Shown: positions 26,350-35,744, counted from the stretch's first letter. The stretch is 64,000 nt of DNA from Halarcobacter sp. (GCF_963676935.1 NZ_OY781470.1:930001-994000); one strand, 5' to 3'. A program made the numbers and translations. Notes: generated by a model from the letters alone, not told the origin.

Positions 26350-26832
26350 ATGATGTCAATTAAAATTAGAGAAGCAATATCAAGTGATGCACAAACAATT
26401 TATAATTTTATTGTTGAATTAGCAGTTTATGAAAAAGAACCAGATGCTGTTAAAACTACAGTTGAAGAGACTAGAGAGAAAATATTTGGGAAAAATTCAA
26501 CTGTAAAAGCGATAATTTGTGAAGAAGATGGTGTGGCTATAGGCCTTGCAATATATTTTTATAACTATTCAACTTGGCTTGGTAAAAATGGAATCTATTT
26601 AGAAGATTTATATGTGAGTGAAGCAAAAAGAGGTGTTGGTGCAGGAAAGGCTATGTTAAGATATTTGGCAAAAAAAGCACTAGAAGAGGATTGTGGTAGG
26701 TTTGAATGGTCTTGTTTAGATTGGAATACTCCTTCAAGAAAATTTTACGAAAGCATAGGTGCTGTTTCTCAAGATGAATGGATAGGTTATAGATTAGAAG
26801 GTGATTCTTTAATTAACTTTGCAAACAGTTAA
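26350..26832 (+). CDS. GNAT acetyltransferase, diamine/thialysine N-acetyltransferase-like
   Basis: A 160-residue GNAT enzyme. The acetyl-CoA loop R-G-V-G-A-G-K-A is at about 97-104, preceded by G-I-Y-L-E-D-L-Y-V and followed by W-N-T-P-S-R-K-F-Y-E-S-I-G-A. This spacing and the I-x-E-L-A-x-Y-E-K start match the spermidine/spermine and thialysine acetyltransferase subgroup. The substrate is inferred. RBS AAGGA precedes the ATG pair. Confidence 0.85.
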   Translation: MMSIKIREAISSDAQTIYNFIVELAVYEKEPDAVKTTVEETREKIFGKNSTVKAIICEEDGVAIGLAIYFYNYSTWLGKNGIYLEDLYVSEAKRGVGAGKAMLRYLAKKALEEDCGRFEWSCLDWNTPSRKFYESIGAVSQDEWIGYRLEGDSLINFANS

Positions 26833-26909
26833 TTAGTTTTTTAACTCCTTAAGTGAGTTTATGTATAATAATAAAAATCAAATATATATTATTTAAAAAG
26901 GATAAGTAC

Positions 26910-27860
26910 TTGAGTTTAGAAAATTTTGAAAAAGTTTATAATGAATTTAATCAAAGAATAAATGAACAAAACTTTGATGAGGCACTATATTTAGTAGATG
27001 TTTTACTTGATTATGCTGAAAATGAAATTGATAAATTCTACACACTTATGGGAAAAGCTGCAGTACTTACAAATTTAGAAAAAAATGAAGAAGTTATTGA
27101 AACATATAAAGAGATAATAAAAAGTTTTAAAGATTCTAAAGATGATACAGTTTCAAAGTTTTTAATTTATGCATATTATAATAAAGCTTTAGCCTATGCA
27201 AGAGTAGAGAAATTTGAATTAGAGTTAAAAACTTATAATAGATTACTTGAAAAATATATTGGTGATATCTCTACTGATACAGAAATAGTATTAGTAAAAG
27301 CATATATGAATAAAGCAATATGTGTTACTGAATTAGAAGGTTTTGAAAACTCACTACCTGTATATAAAGAATTAGTTAAGAATTTTGAAGAATCAGCACA
27401 AAGTGATGTAGTTTTACAAATGGCACAAGCTGCATACAATATAGCTTTAATTTATGGACAAAAAAATGATGATGAAGAAGCTATAAAAGCATACGATTAT
27501 GTGATTAAAAAATTTGAAAATAGTAAAGATGAAAATATTTTAGAGTTAGTAGCTAAATCTCTTGTTAATAAAGCGTCAAAAGTTAGAAATTTAAATAATT
27601 ATGTAGAGGCTTTAGAGTTATACAATGAAGTTGTAGAGAAGTTTGAAGATTATCAAGGGGAATTTAAAAATCAAGTTGCCCTCGCATTACACAATAAATC
27701 TATTCTTTTAAGTGAATTAAACAAAGAGGATGAATTAATAAAAGTTTGCGATACTATTATAGAAAAATTTTCACAAAGTAAAAATGAAATGATTATGAAT
27801 ATTGTAGCTTCAGCAGAAGTAGTTAAGGATAAGGAGAAATTTGGTAATAACTCCTTTTAG
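26910..27860 (+). CDS. TPR-repeat protein
   Basis: About 316 residues from a TTG at 26910 (AAAAGGAT just upstream). The protein is a series of helical hairpins with tetratricopeptide character (A-Y-Y-N-K-A-L-A-Y-A, A-Y-M-N-K-A-I-C, A-Y-N-I-A-L-I-Y, each followed by a Y-K/D-x-x-x-x-x-F helix). It has no signal peptide or other domain, so it is a cytosolic scaffold of unknown partner. Confidence 0.75.
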   Translation: MSLENFEKVYNEFNQRINEQNFDEALYLVDVLLDYAENEIDKFYTLMGKAAVLTNLEKNEEVIETYKEIIKSFKDSKDDTVSKFLIYAYYNKALAYARVEKFELELKTYNRLLEKYIGDISTDTEIVLVKAYMNKAICVTELEGFENSLPVYKELVKNFEESAQSDVVLQMAQAAYNIALIYGQKNDDEEAIKAYDYVIKKFENSKDENILELVAKSLVNKASKVRNLNNYVEALELYNEVVEKFEDYQGEFKNQVALALHNKSILLSELNKEDELIKVCDTIIEKFSQSKNEMIMNIVASAEVVKDKEKFGNNSF

Positions 27861-27863
27861 TCC

Positions 27864-28256
27864 TTAAATAAATTTTGCTGATACCTCTTTTAATATCTCA
27901 TCAGCCAAAAATGATTCTCCATTGTATTTTACAAGTTTTATACCTTCGCTAGTAAAAGATTTAGCAGTATTTTTACAAGCTGTTTTTACAACTACATAAT
28001 TACACTCTTTTAAAGCTCTTCCCATTTTGTTGTGTTGTTCAATATGTTCATGGTCATCATGGTCATGAGCACAAGCATGTTCTTCTTCTGGATGTTCATG
28101 ATCGATATCTGTTCTTGGATTGTTTTTAACAACCTCTAGTGTAAAAGATTTAAACATACTTGAACCACTCATTGTAAATACTGCAAATTTAGGAGTATGT
28201 CCTGCATTTGGAAAAAAAGTCAAATTTTCATCTTTAACTGGTATTGCTATTTTCAT
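27864..28256 (-). CDS. NifX/NifB-like (dinitrogenase cofactor fold) protein with His-rich insert
   Basis: A 130-residue protein of the NifX/NifB C-terminal (iron-molybdenum cofactor binding) fold: it starts M-K-I-A-I-P-V, with F-F-P-N-A-G-H-T-P-K-F-A-V-F next and a C-terminal E-G-I-K-L-V-K-Y-N-G strand. Residues about 50-76 are an insert packed with His, Asp and Glu, including AHDHDDHEH, likely metal-binding. No nitrogenase gene is nearby. Related stand-alone proteins handle metal clusters. Confidence 0.8.
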   Translation of the reverse strand: MKIAIPVKDENLTFFPNAGHTPKFAVFTMSGSSMFKSFTLEVVKNNPRTDIDHEHPEEEHACAHDHDDHEHIEQHNKMGRALKECNYVVVKTACKNTAKSFTSEGIKLVKYNGESFLADEILKEVSAKFI

Positions 28257-28393
28257 TACTGTTCCTTTTGTAATTTTTTTATATATTACTATTGAAAAAT
28301 TAATCTATGCAATAACTAATCCATAAGTTTAAAAATTTAAATACTTAATAAGAATATGTTACAATAAATTATTCTTCAAAATAGGATTATCAT

Positions 28394-28951
28394 ATGGGTA
28401 TATTAAAGAAAATAGCTGATTTTATAGCAAAAGCATCAATGCCAACGTATAAGTTTGAAAATAATAAATTGTTTTTCAAATTATCAAATGACCAGTACTA
28501 TGAGTATGAGTTAAATGATTATGATATTAAGACTAGACATGATTCTTATATAAATGAAGCTTATACACTTAGTACAAATGATATTTTTATGGAATATATT
28601 AAATGTGACCAAAATGTTCAATGGAAAGGTCAAGCTCTTTCTATTTATGAAGGATTTATAAAAGAAAAATTAAATATAAATGAATTAGATACTTTAGAAA
28701 AAAAAGAGATAGATAATTATATTTTTAAGTTATATAATGTAGACAATTCTTTTGTATTGCATATGATTTATATTTATTCTCCAGTATTAAATATTATGAT
28801 ACTTGATACAAAAGGTGATTTATATAAAAATTTACTCTTAAAACTTGATAGTAAATATGAATATAAATATAGTACATATAATAGAGGTGATGTTAATTTT
28901 AATATCTCAATAGTAAAAGAAAATAGTATAAGGAGTTATTTTGGATTATAA
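28394..28951 (+). CDS. Unknown protein, paralogue of the following lipoprotein
   Basis: A 185-residue protein without signal peptide, RBS AGGAT. The middle and C-terminal parts align with the next gene: V-Q-W-K-G-Q-A-L-S, L-E-K-K-E-I-D-N-Y-I-F-K-L-Y and L-D-x-K-G-D-L-Y-K-N-L-L have counterparts there at the same spacing. It overlaps the next start by 11 bp. No known family is recognised. Confidence 0.7.
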   Translation: MGILKKIADFIAKASMPTYKFENNKLFFKLSNDQYYEYELNDYDIKTRHDSYINEAYTLSTNDIFMEYIKCDQNVQWKGQALSIYEGFIKEKLNINELDTLEKKEIDNYIFKLYNVDNSFVLHMIYIYSPVLNIMILDTKGDLYKNLLLKLDSKYEYKYSTYNRGDVNFNISIVKENSIRSYFGL

Positions 28952-29561
28952 AATAATTAGAAATAGTATACTTTTTATTGCAACTTCACTTTTCCTTGTT
29001 AGTTGTTCAGCTAAAAATGATTCAATTGGTTTGGGTAGTAAAGCAATAAAAATAGGGAATAAAGCAAATCCGGTAGTTTTAGAACTTAATAAGCCAATTT
29101 TAAAATGGCATTCATATTCATGTACTGATAATTCGTACACAATTTCAGACAAAAATATTGAATATGGAAATCTTTTTATCGAATCGATAAATTTAGATTC
29201 TAATTGTCATTGGAGTGGTTTACCTTTAAGTCATTTTGAATCAAGTGTTAAATCACAATTAAAATTTGATGAAATGGAAACTGTTGAAAAAATTGAAATA
29301 AATGCTTATGTATTTAAAACTTATAAAGTTAATGAGAATAAATATTTTAGCATAATATATATTTATAATGCATCGGATAAAAGTAAATTTATTTTAGACT
29401 ACAATGGTTTACTATATACAAAATTAATACAAAGTTTTGATAAAAACTATAAAAATAAGTTTTTAAGTGAACCTAGATATAGTGGTAATTATAATGATAG
29501 TCTTGCAAGAAAAAATATTGTACATAAATATTTTTATGCAGAACTACCATTTCAGAAATAG
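28941..29561 (+). CDS. Lipoprotein, paralogue of the preceding protein
   Basis: A 206-residue protein with TTG start after AAGGAG. The signal peptide has lipobox F-L-V-S-C (Cys about 22). The domain after about residue 50 matches the upstream protein (H-W-S-G-L-P-L-S, V-E-K-I-E-I-N-A-Y-V-F-K-T-Y, L-D-Y-N-G-L-L-Y-T-K-L). So one copy of the fold is cytosolic or peripheral and the other is on a lipid anchor. Function unknown. Confidence 0.75.
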   Translation: MDYKIIRNSILFIATSLFLVSCSAKNDSIGLGSKAIKIGNKANPVVLELNKPILKWHSYSCTDNSYTISDKNIEYGNLFIESINLDSNCHWSGLPLSHFESSVKSQLKFDEMETVEKIEINAYVFKTYKVNENKYFSIIYIYNASDKSKFILDYNGLLYTKLIQSFDKNYKNKFLSEPRYSGNYNDSLARKNIVHKYFYAELPFQK

Positions 29562-29564
29562 TAT

Positions 29565-30371
29565 TTAATTACCAAAAACTTTTTTAAGTAAAGAGGTTGT
29601 CTGTTCAACAGGATTTGTTCTAATAGCAGCCTCTTTTTTTGCTATCATTGTAAATAAGCCATCAATTGCTTTTTGTGTAACATAATCATCTAAATCTTCA
29701 TCACTACTACTTGGTAAATATGAATCAACACCAAAATTTTTTGCAAGATTCATAACTGAACTACTTTCAACATACTCTTTTCCATATTGTTTATAATAGC
29801 TATTAAAACTTTTATAATAACTTGCAACGCTATTTTGTTCCATCGTTTTTTGAATTATAGGTTTAACAACTTTTTTTAAAGAATCACTTGTATTAGTTTT
29901 AAAATAGTTTGTTGCAGCATTTTTATCTCCACTTAATATTTTTTTTGCATCAGTTAGAGACATTTTTTCAATAGCTTTTATAAAAACTTCTGCTGTTTTA
30001 GGTGCTGCTTGGCTAGCTGCATTATTCATTGATTTTATTAAATCATCTGCAATTCTATTGCCACCAACTTTACGAATAAGTGTTTCTGCTTTTTGTAGAT
30101 TTTCAGGTAATGGGATTTTTACTAATGAACTATTAAGATATCCATTTTCGCTTCCAAGAGTTTTTACAGCATAGTTAACACCTACTTTTAAAGCATTTTT
30201 TAGACCATTTGAGACTGTTGAATCACTTAAATTTGATATTGAAGATTCCGTTGTAGTTGCACTATTTTTAGTTGTATTTCCTATAACATCTTTTGCAATA
30301 CTTTCTAAATCAAAGCCAAAAGTTAAAGTATATGAAAGAATAATTGATGTACATATAATATTTTTTTTCAT
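29565..30371 (-). CDS. DUF4197 family exported protein
   Basis: A 268-residue protein with signal peptide (about 1-20). The mature part has the DUF4197 pattern: G-L-K-N-A-L-K-V-G-V, K-I-P-L-P-E-N-L-Q-K-A-E-x-L-I-R-K-V-G-G, A-A-P-K-T-A-E-V-F and Q-K-A-I-D-G-L-F-T-M-I-A-K-E-E-A-like end. A low-complexity Ser/Thr stretch at about 36-52 is extra. Periplasmic, function unknown. It converges on the paralogue pair with 3 bp between stops. Confidence 0.85.
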   Translation of the reverse strand: MKKNIICTSIILSYTLTFGFDLESIAKDVIGNTTKNSATTTESSISNLSDSTVSNGLKNALKVGVNYAVKTLGSENGYLNSSLVKIPLPENLQKAETLIRKVGGNRIADDLIKSMNNAASQAAPKTAEVFIKAIEKMSLTDAKKILSGDKNAATNYFKTNTSDSLKKVVKPIIQKTMEQNSVASYYKSFNSYYKQYGKEYVESSSVMNLAKNFGVDSYLPSSSDEDLDDYVTQKAIDGLFTMIAKKEAAIRTNPVEQTTSLLKKVFGN

Positions 30372-30453
30372 GGTTTTTCCCTGTTTTCTTTTATTATAGA
30401 TAAAAAAAGATAAAATTATACATTAGATTATGAATTAAAAAGTAGGTGAAGTT

Positions 30454-30888
30454 TTGATTGAAAAGATAGCAGATTTTTTCCATGGTTTTAAAAATAAAAT
30501 TATAGAGACTGAGGTTTTGGTTTTAGAGTATGGTGTACAAATAGAAGAATATGCAAATATGATTATAAATAAACAGTTGGATAAAGAGTATGAGGAAAAT
30601 TACCTGACCATATTAGGATATTGCTTAAGACTTGAAGATATAAAACAAAGAATTTTTTTTACTTTTCAAGAAGCTGTCTATGCTATAGATTTAGATAAAT
30701 TGATGAAAAATGAAGATTCTATGAAATTAAACTCAATAGTATATATTTTAGTTTTAAATACTTTGATTAGTGAGTTTAAAGGTGGAAAGGTTGATGAAGA
30801 GTTATACCAAAAAGCTTTAAATACGTATAAGAAAATTGAAGATAGAAAATCAAAAGAGAATCAAAAGTATCATATTTATCAATATTAG
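30454..30888 (+). CDS. Small helical protein of unknown function
   Basis: A 144-residue soluble, helix-rich, acidic protein; TTG start preceded by TAGGTGAAG. No motif is recognised. It lies 38 bp before pxpA on the same strand and may be cotranscribed, but nothing ties it to 5-oxoproline use. Confidence 0.55.
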   Translation: MIEKIADFFHGFKNKIIETEVLVLEYGVQIEEYANMIINKQLDKEYEENYLTILGYCLRLEDIKQRIFFTFQEAVYAIDLDKLMKNEDSMKLNSIVYILVLNTLISEFKGGKVDEELYQKALNTYKKIEDRKSKENQKYHIYQY

Positions 30889-30926
30889 GATATGTTAAAA
30901 TAAAGTAATTTATGCAAGGTAATAAG

Positions 30927-31658
30927 ATGATTAGATTAAATTGTGATATGGGTGAGAGCTTTGGTATTTGGAAAATGGGTGCAGATGAACATATTATGCC
31001 TTATATCTCATTGGCAAATTTAGCATGTGGTTTTCATGCTTCTGATGCTGTTACTATGAATAGGTCAGTTGAATTGGCAAAAAAATATAATGTTACAATA
31101 GGTGCACACCCTTCATATCAAGATTTAGTAGGATTTGGTAGAAGAAGTATGAGTTGCTCTTTAGAAGAGATTAAATCAAAAGTTCTCTATCAAATTGGGG
31201 CTTTATACTCTTTTTGCAAAGCTCATGGAACAACAGTCTCTTATGTTAAACCCCATGGAGCTTTATATAATGATATGATGAAAGATCAAAATATCTTTAA
31301 AGCGATTCTTAGTGCAATCTCATCTTTTGACAAAAATATTAAACTAATGATTTTATCAAATCCTGATAATGAGACTTTTGAGTATACAGCTAAAATGTAT
31401 AATATAGCTTTGATATATGAAGTATTTGCAGATAGAAATTATAATGATGATGGAAGTTTAGTTTCAAGAATGCTTCCAAATGCTGTAATAGAGGATGAAT
31501 TAGATATTATGCAAAGAGTAAAAACTCTAAAAGAATATGGTTTTATTGAAAGTATAAATGGAAAAAGATTGTATATAAAAGCTGATACGATTTGTGTTCA
31601 TGGTGATGGTGAAAATGCTTTATCTTTTATCCAAGCTCTTTATAAAGTATTAAATTAA
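30927..31658 (+). CDS. pxpA: 5-oxoprolinase subunit PxpA (LamB/YcsF)
   Basis: About 243 residues from the ATG at 30927, chosen since CAAGG lies ahead of it. LamB/YcsF signatures are complete: L-N-C-D-M-G-E-S-F-G, A-N-L-A-C-G-F-H-A-S-D, G-A-H-P-S-Y-Q-D-L-x-G-F-G-R-R and V-K-P-H-G-A-L-Y-N. It hydrolyses the phosphorylated 5-oxoproline intermediate to glutamate with PxpB and PxpC. First gene of the operon; the stop overlaps the pxpB start (TAATG). Confidence 0.95.
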   Translation: MIRLNCDMGESFGIWKMGADEHIMPYISLANLACGFHASDAVTMNRSVELAKKYNVTIGAHPSYQDLVGFGRRSMSCSLEEIKSKVLYQIGALYSFCKAHGTTVSYVKPHGALYNDMMKDQNIFKAILSAISSFDKNIKLMILSNPDNETFEYTAKMYNIALIYEVFADRNYNDDGSLVSRMLPNAVIEDELDIMQRVKTLKEYGFIESINGKRLYIKADTICVHGDGENALSFIQALYKVLN

Positions 31659-32335
31659 TGACAATAAAAATAGCATCTGTAGATTCTGTAATTTTATATT
31701 TTAGTAATACTATTTCAAAACAATGCTCATTAGAAGTAAAAGCAGCATATAAAGTTTTAAAAGAGTTTAAAGGAAAGGGAATAGTTGAACTAATCCCCTC
31801 TTATACTTCTATCTTAGTTACCTATGATATTTTTTATTATGATTATGAAACAATAAAGAGTTTTTTATTTGAAGAATTATCATCATTAGAAGAGTATAAA
31901 GATACTGAATCAAATCTTATAACAATTGATGTTTATTATGATAAAGAGGTTGGATTTGATTTACAAAGAGTTGCTTCAAAATCAAATCTTAGTGTTGATG
32001 AGGTTATCAATCTTCACAGTTCAAAAGTTTATGATGTGTATGCAATAGGTTTTCTTCCAGGATTTGCATATTTAGCATCTATTGATGAGAGAATAAAAAC
32101 TTCGAGATTAGAAACTCCAAGAAAAAAAATACCAAAAGGGAGTGTCGCTATTGCTGATATGCAAACTGCAATTTATCCTAAAGAAAGCCCTGGAGGATGG
32201 AATATTTTAGGACGAACTGCCTTTGAGCTTTTTGATAAAAGATTAAAAGAGTTATCTGCTATATCAATAGAATCAAAGATAAAATTTAATCCTATCTCCA
32301 AGGATGAATTTATTTCTCAAGGTGGTACTATATGA
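31658..32335 (+). CDS. pxpB: 5-oxoprolinase subunit PxpB
   Basis: A 225-residue protein of the allophanate-hydrolase-subunit-1-like family: A-I-G-F-L-P-G-F-A-Y-L, R-L-E-T-P-R-K-K-I-P-K-G-S-V-A-I-A and P-G-G-W-N-I-L-G-R-T are present. It works as a complex with PxpC as the ATP-dependent kinase part. It overlaps both neighbours by 1 to 4 bp. Confidence 0.94.
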   Translation: MTIKIASVDSVILYFSNTISKQCSLEVKAAYKVLKEFKGKGIVELIPSYTSILVTYDIFYYDYETIKSFLFEELSSLEEYKDTESNLITIDVYYDKEVGFDLQRVASKSNLSVDEVINLHSSKVYDVYAIGFLPGFAYLASIDERIKTSRLETPRKKIPKGSVAIADMQTAIYPKESPGGWNILGRTAFELFDKRLKELSAISIESKIKFNPISKDEFISQGGTI

Positions 32336-33246
32336 AAGGCTTTGAAGTAATAAAAGCAGGAGTGTTTACTTTAATAGAAGATATTGGAAGAGTTTCATTT
32401 ATGCATTTAGGAATTACTAGTTCTGGTTATTTAGATGAATATGCTGCTTTAAAAGCTCATAAATTATTAGATAATAATTCAAGTTTAAATTTACTAGAAA
32501 TTGCATTTGCTGGATTAAAATTAAAAGCTACTGCAGATACAATTATAAGTATCACAGGAGCTAGATGTGAGTTTAAAATAAATGGCTTTGAAAAAAATAT
32601 TTGGCAAACATATAATATTAAGAAAGATGATATTTTAGAAATTAAAAAGATACTTAGTGGTCAAAGAGTTTATTTAGCTGTGAAAGGTGGATTTAATGTA
32701 AAACAGGAGTTAGGTAGTAGCTCTGTTACAATAAAAGAAAAGCTTGGTGGTTTAAGTGGAACTCAACTTAAAAACAATGACTTTTTACCCTTTAATGAAT
32801 ATAAACATTATATTCCTAAAAGATTGAAAAAAGAGTATATCCCAAGTTATGATTCTATATTAACTCTTAGGGTAGTTTTATCTTACCAAGATGACTCATT
32901 TTCTAAAAAAGAAAAAGATAAGTTTTTTAATTCTGTGTATACTATTACACCTGATTTTAATAGGATGGCATGTAAATTAAGTGGTGAAAAAATTGAATCT
33001 TGCTTAGATGGAATAGTTTCAGAAGGGATCGCTTTTGGAGCAACTCAAATCCCAAAAGATGGACAACCAATTATTTTATTAAAAGAAAGACAAACAATTG
33101 GTGGCTACCCTAAGATTGGTTCAGTTCTTAGTATAGATTGTTTTAAATTAGCTCAAATGAAACCAGGACAAAAGATAAAATTTAGACAAATTGATATAAC
33201 TGAAGCACAAGCAAAACTAAAAAAATTTTATTCTAGTTTTTGTTAG
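32332..33246 (+). CDS. pxpC: 5-oxoprolinase subunit PxpC
   Basis: A 304-residue member of the biotin-dependent carboxyltransferase/allophanate-hydrolase-subunit-2 family: L-I-E-D-I-G-R, L-L-E-I-A-F-A-G, Y-L-A-V-K-G-G-F, V-S-E-G-I-A-F-G-A-T-Q-I-P-x-D-G-Q-P-I-I-L and T-I-G-G-Y-P-K-I-G-S-V. It completes 5-oxoprolinase. Its last 14 bp overlap the convergent signalling gene. Confidence 0.94.
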   Translation: MKGFEVIKAGVFTLIEDIGRVSFMHLGITSSGYLDEYAALKAHKLLDNNSSLNLLEIAFAGLKLKATADTIISITGARCEFKINGFEKNIWQTYNIKKDDILEIKKILSGQRVYLAVKGGFNVKQELGSSSVTIKEKLGGLSGTQLKNNDFLPFNEYKHYIPKRLKKEYIPSYDSILTLRVVLSYQDDSFSKKEKDKFFNSVYTITPDFNRMACKLSGEKIESCLDGIVSEGIAFGATQIPKDGQPIILLKERQTIGGYPKIGSVLSIDCFKLAQMKPGQKIKFRQIDITEAQAKLKKFYSSFC

Positions 33247-34036
33247 TTGTTTCTTTTATTAATGTTTCTAATATATCGTGAAATATTTGTTCTTTTTTAG
33301 CTTCTTTTATAGCATATTCAAAAGTTGGTTTTATTAATATTCCTGAATTGCTTTTTAATGTTGCTTCAAATAACATATTTGAAACTAAATTTACCATTGA
33401 ATTTATTTGATGAATATCTTTTTCCTCAAATATTATAATAAATTTATTAGTTAAATATCTAACAAATTTAAAATCTAAATCCTCTTCCTCTAATCTGTTA
33501 CTTATAAAACTTGATATGTACATTAAAAGGTTATCAGCGATAAGCTTATTATAAGTATTAGAAATATATTCATAGTCTTTAACGTCTATTAGAGTGATTA
33601 TAGTATCATTTTTAAAACTTGATTTATCAATTAAATAGTTTTGGTAAAGCCATTTTTTATTATATGTTTTTGTTAAATAGTCTTTATAAACATTATCTGT
33701 AATACTTTCAAGTTCTTTTTTCAAATTTACAATTTGATTGTATAAAGACTTTAGTAATAAAGAATCATTTGATTCTATAGCTTTTTCAGCTTCTTTTGTT
33801 ATATTCGCAGCATTATCAATAGTTTTTACTGCATCATTTATATAAGAGTTTATTTCATTATATTCTTTAAATATTAGATTATTTAACTCTTTGCCAAAAC
33901 TTTCACTTCCCAAATCCAAATCAATATTTTTAGCATTTTTATCGAAGCATTGGAAATAACAAGAAGGTAAGATTATTTCATTACTCAAAAGTTCATTTAT
34001 AGTAGAATCTGTTATCTCTTTCAATTTAGCTTTCAT
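33233..34036 (-). CDS. Degenerate GGDEF-domain protein
   Basis: About 267 residues from the ATG at 34036 (AAAGGTG ahead). A helical N-terminal part with a coiled coil leads into a GGDEF-like fold at about 140-265, opening with D-Y-L-T-K-T-Y-N-K-K-W-L. The GGDEF loop is replaced by Y-L-T-N-K-F, so cyclase activity is not expected. It overlaps the EAL gene's stop by about 11 bp, suggesting that the two act together. Confidence 0.7.
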   Translation of the reverse strand: MKAKLKEITDSTINELLSNEIILPSCYFQCFDKNAKNIDLDLGSESFGKELNNLIFKEYNEINSYINDAVKTIDNAANITKEAEKAIESNDSLLLKSLYNQIVNLKKELESITDNVYKDYLTKTYNKKWLYQNYLIDKSSFKNDTIITLIDVKDYEYISNTYNKLIADNLLMYISSFISNRLEEEDLDFKFVRYLTNKFIIIFEEKDIHQINSMVNLVSNMLFEATLKSNSGILIKPTFEYAIKEAKKEQIFHDILETLIKETTNKN

Positions 34037-35255
34037 TGTCACCTTTCATTAATATATCAATTTTTTCTGGTTTACCAATATAATAACCTTGTGAATAATC
34101 TATATCCAAAGATTTTACATATCTTTGGATCTTTAAATCACTTACAAACTCTGCAACTACTTTTATATCTTGTTCTTTACAAAACTGGACTATACTTTTT
34201 AATAGATTATAATACACATCAACATCAATTTTTTTTATCAAGCTTCCATCAAGTTTTATATAATCAGTATTAATATTTAAAATATGTTCATAATTTGAAA
34301 AACCACTTCCAAAGTCATCAATTGCAATTTTTACATCATATGCTTTTAAGTCATTAATAAAATCATTAACTAAATAATAGTTACTGATTTTTTTACTCTC
34401 TAGTATCTCAATTGTTAAATATTTACCAACATTACTATTTTTAATATTATCTATAATTATATTTTTCATTGTAGGATTTAAAATATCACTGTAATCAAGA
34501 TTTATACTAACTTCAATTTTATATTTTTTTATATATTTGATAACTTTTAATATAAGTATTTCCATCATTTTATTGAAAAGCCTATATTTTCTTGCCTTTT
34601 CAATAAAAGCTTGAGGCATTATAATATTTCCTTCTTTATCTGTAATTCTCATCAAGGCTTCATATTTGATTATCTTAGATGTTTTGTTATCTTGTATTGC
34701 TTGAAAATATGGTTCAACAGTTTTATTATTTATATTTCTATGAAGAGTAGTTAAAAGTTCTTCATTTATAAAATGATTTTTATATAGTTTTGAATCATAA
34801 TACATAAAGTGTATATAATTCATTTTTGCACTGTGTAAAGCTCTTTCTGCATAAACTAATAAATCTCTATCTAAACCTTTTGAACAACCAATAGTTACAT
34901 CAATATCAATAGTATTTTTTGTATTTATAAGAAAAAATTGTGAACTTATGATATTGTTAAAAATAATATTTTTCACTTCCATAATATCCATTTCTACAAG
35001 CTCATCATATATAGTAACAGTAAAGACATCTACATGTTCATTTTTTATATCAATACAAATATTTTTTTTAAGGTAAGATGATATCTCTTTTTTTACCTTA
35101 TTTTTTAATAATTTATATAATTGTAATAAGATAAAATCGCCATTTTTAAATCCATAAAAAGCGTTTAAATCTTTCATATAAAGTACATCAACGATGAAGA
35201 TAGTTTTAGTCCGATTCTTGTAAAAATGTTTGCAAAAGCTCTGAAATAAGGACAT
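34026..35255 (-). CDS. c-di-GMP phosphodiesterase (degenerate GGDEF + EAL)
   Basis: A 409-residue cytosolic protein. The first 160 residues are a GGDEF fold with a lost signature. The EAL domain from about 165 has K-Y-E-A-L-M-R-I, S-I-N-L-D-Y, I-E-I-L-E-S, I-D-D-F-G-S-G-F-S-N-Y, D-Y-I-K-L-D-G, V-V-A-E-F-V and Q-G-Y-Y-I-G-K-P: metal and catalytic residues are kept, so it probably degrades c-di-GMP. ATG follows AAGGT. Confidence 0.85.
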   Translation of the reverse strand: MSLFQSFCKHFYKNRTKTIFIVDVLYMKDLNAFYGFKNGDFILLQLYKLLKNKVKKEISSYLKKNICIDIKNEHVDVFTVTIYDELVEMDIMEVKNIIFNNIISSQFFLINTKNTIDIDVTIGCSKGLDRDLLVYAERALHSAKMNYIHFMYYDSKLYKNHFINEELLTTLHRNINNKTVEPYFQAIQDNKTSKIIKYEALMRITDKEGNIIMPQAFIEKARKYRLFNKMMEILILKVIKYIKKYKIEVSINLDYSDILNPTMKNIIIDNIKNSNVGKYLTIEILESKKISNYYLVNDFINDLKAYDVKIAIDDFGSGFSNYEHILNINTDYIKLDGSLIKKIDVDVYYNLLKSIVQFCKEQDIKVVAEFVSDLKIQRYVKSLDIDYSQGYYIGKPEKIDILMKGDNES

Positions 35256-35744
35256 TTTAAACCTTTTTTATATTCAATATTCTCAGTATATGTAATTTAA
35301 TCTTAAGAAATGTATATATTAACTCAATCAATAAAAAAATTTATAAAAAAATTGTATAAAAAATATTATCTAGTATACACTTTGTATAAAAAAACAAAAT
35401 TTAACAATATTTTGCTAAAATAAATTAAAATAGATTTTTTAAATTTATGTAGAATAGTGTTGTATTTATAAAATATTTTGTTAATCTAACTATTTTTTTG
35501 GATATTTTATATTTTATATTTTTTTATAAATAAATATCGATAAAAGATGTTAAAATTCAATTTAATTATTTTAGAATATTAAAAAGTTTTATAACATAAA
35601 TTTTATAAGCTTAGATATTATTATTACTATTATTTATAATAATAGTTAATTTTATTAATAATAGGCAGCAAAATTTATTTTTTTTGATAATTTTTTAAAA
35701 TAAAAAATAATTTTTAAAATTTATTATTACGATTAAGGTTTAAT
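35256..35744. other. 489-bp very AT-rich intergenic region
   Basis: The space between the divergent EAL and DedA genes is almost purely A and T, with a few G/C-containing spots and a repeated TTGTATAAAAAA (35351 and 35391 areas). No ORF, hairpin or clear DnaA box is seen. It must contain both promoters and may be curved DNA that binds nucleoid proteins. Confidence 0.6.

Noticed and set aside
35300-35740. AT-rich gap as a replication origin
   Set aside because: No cluster of DnaA boxes and no dnaA, dnaN or other origin-linked gene is nearby.
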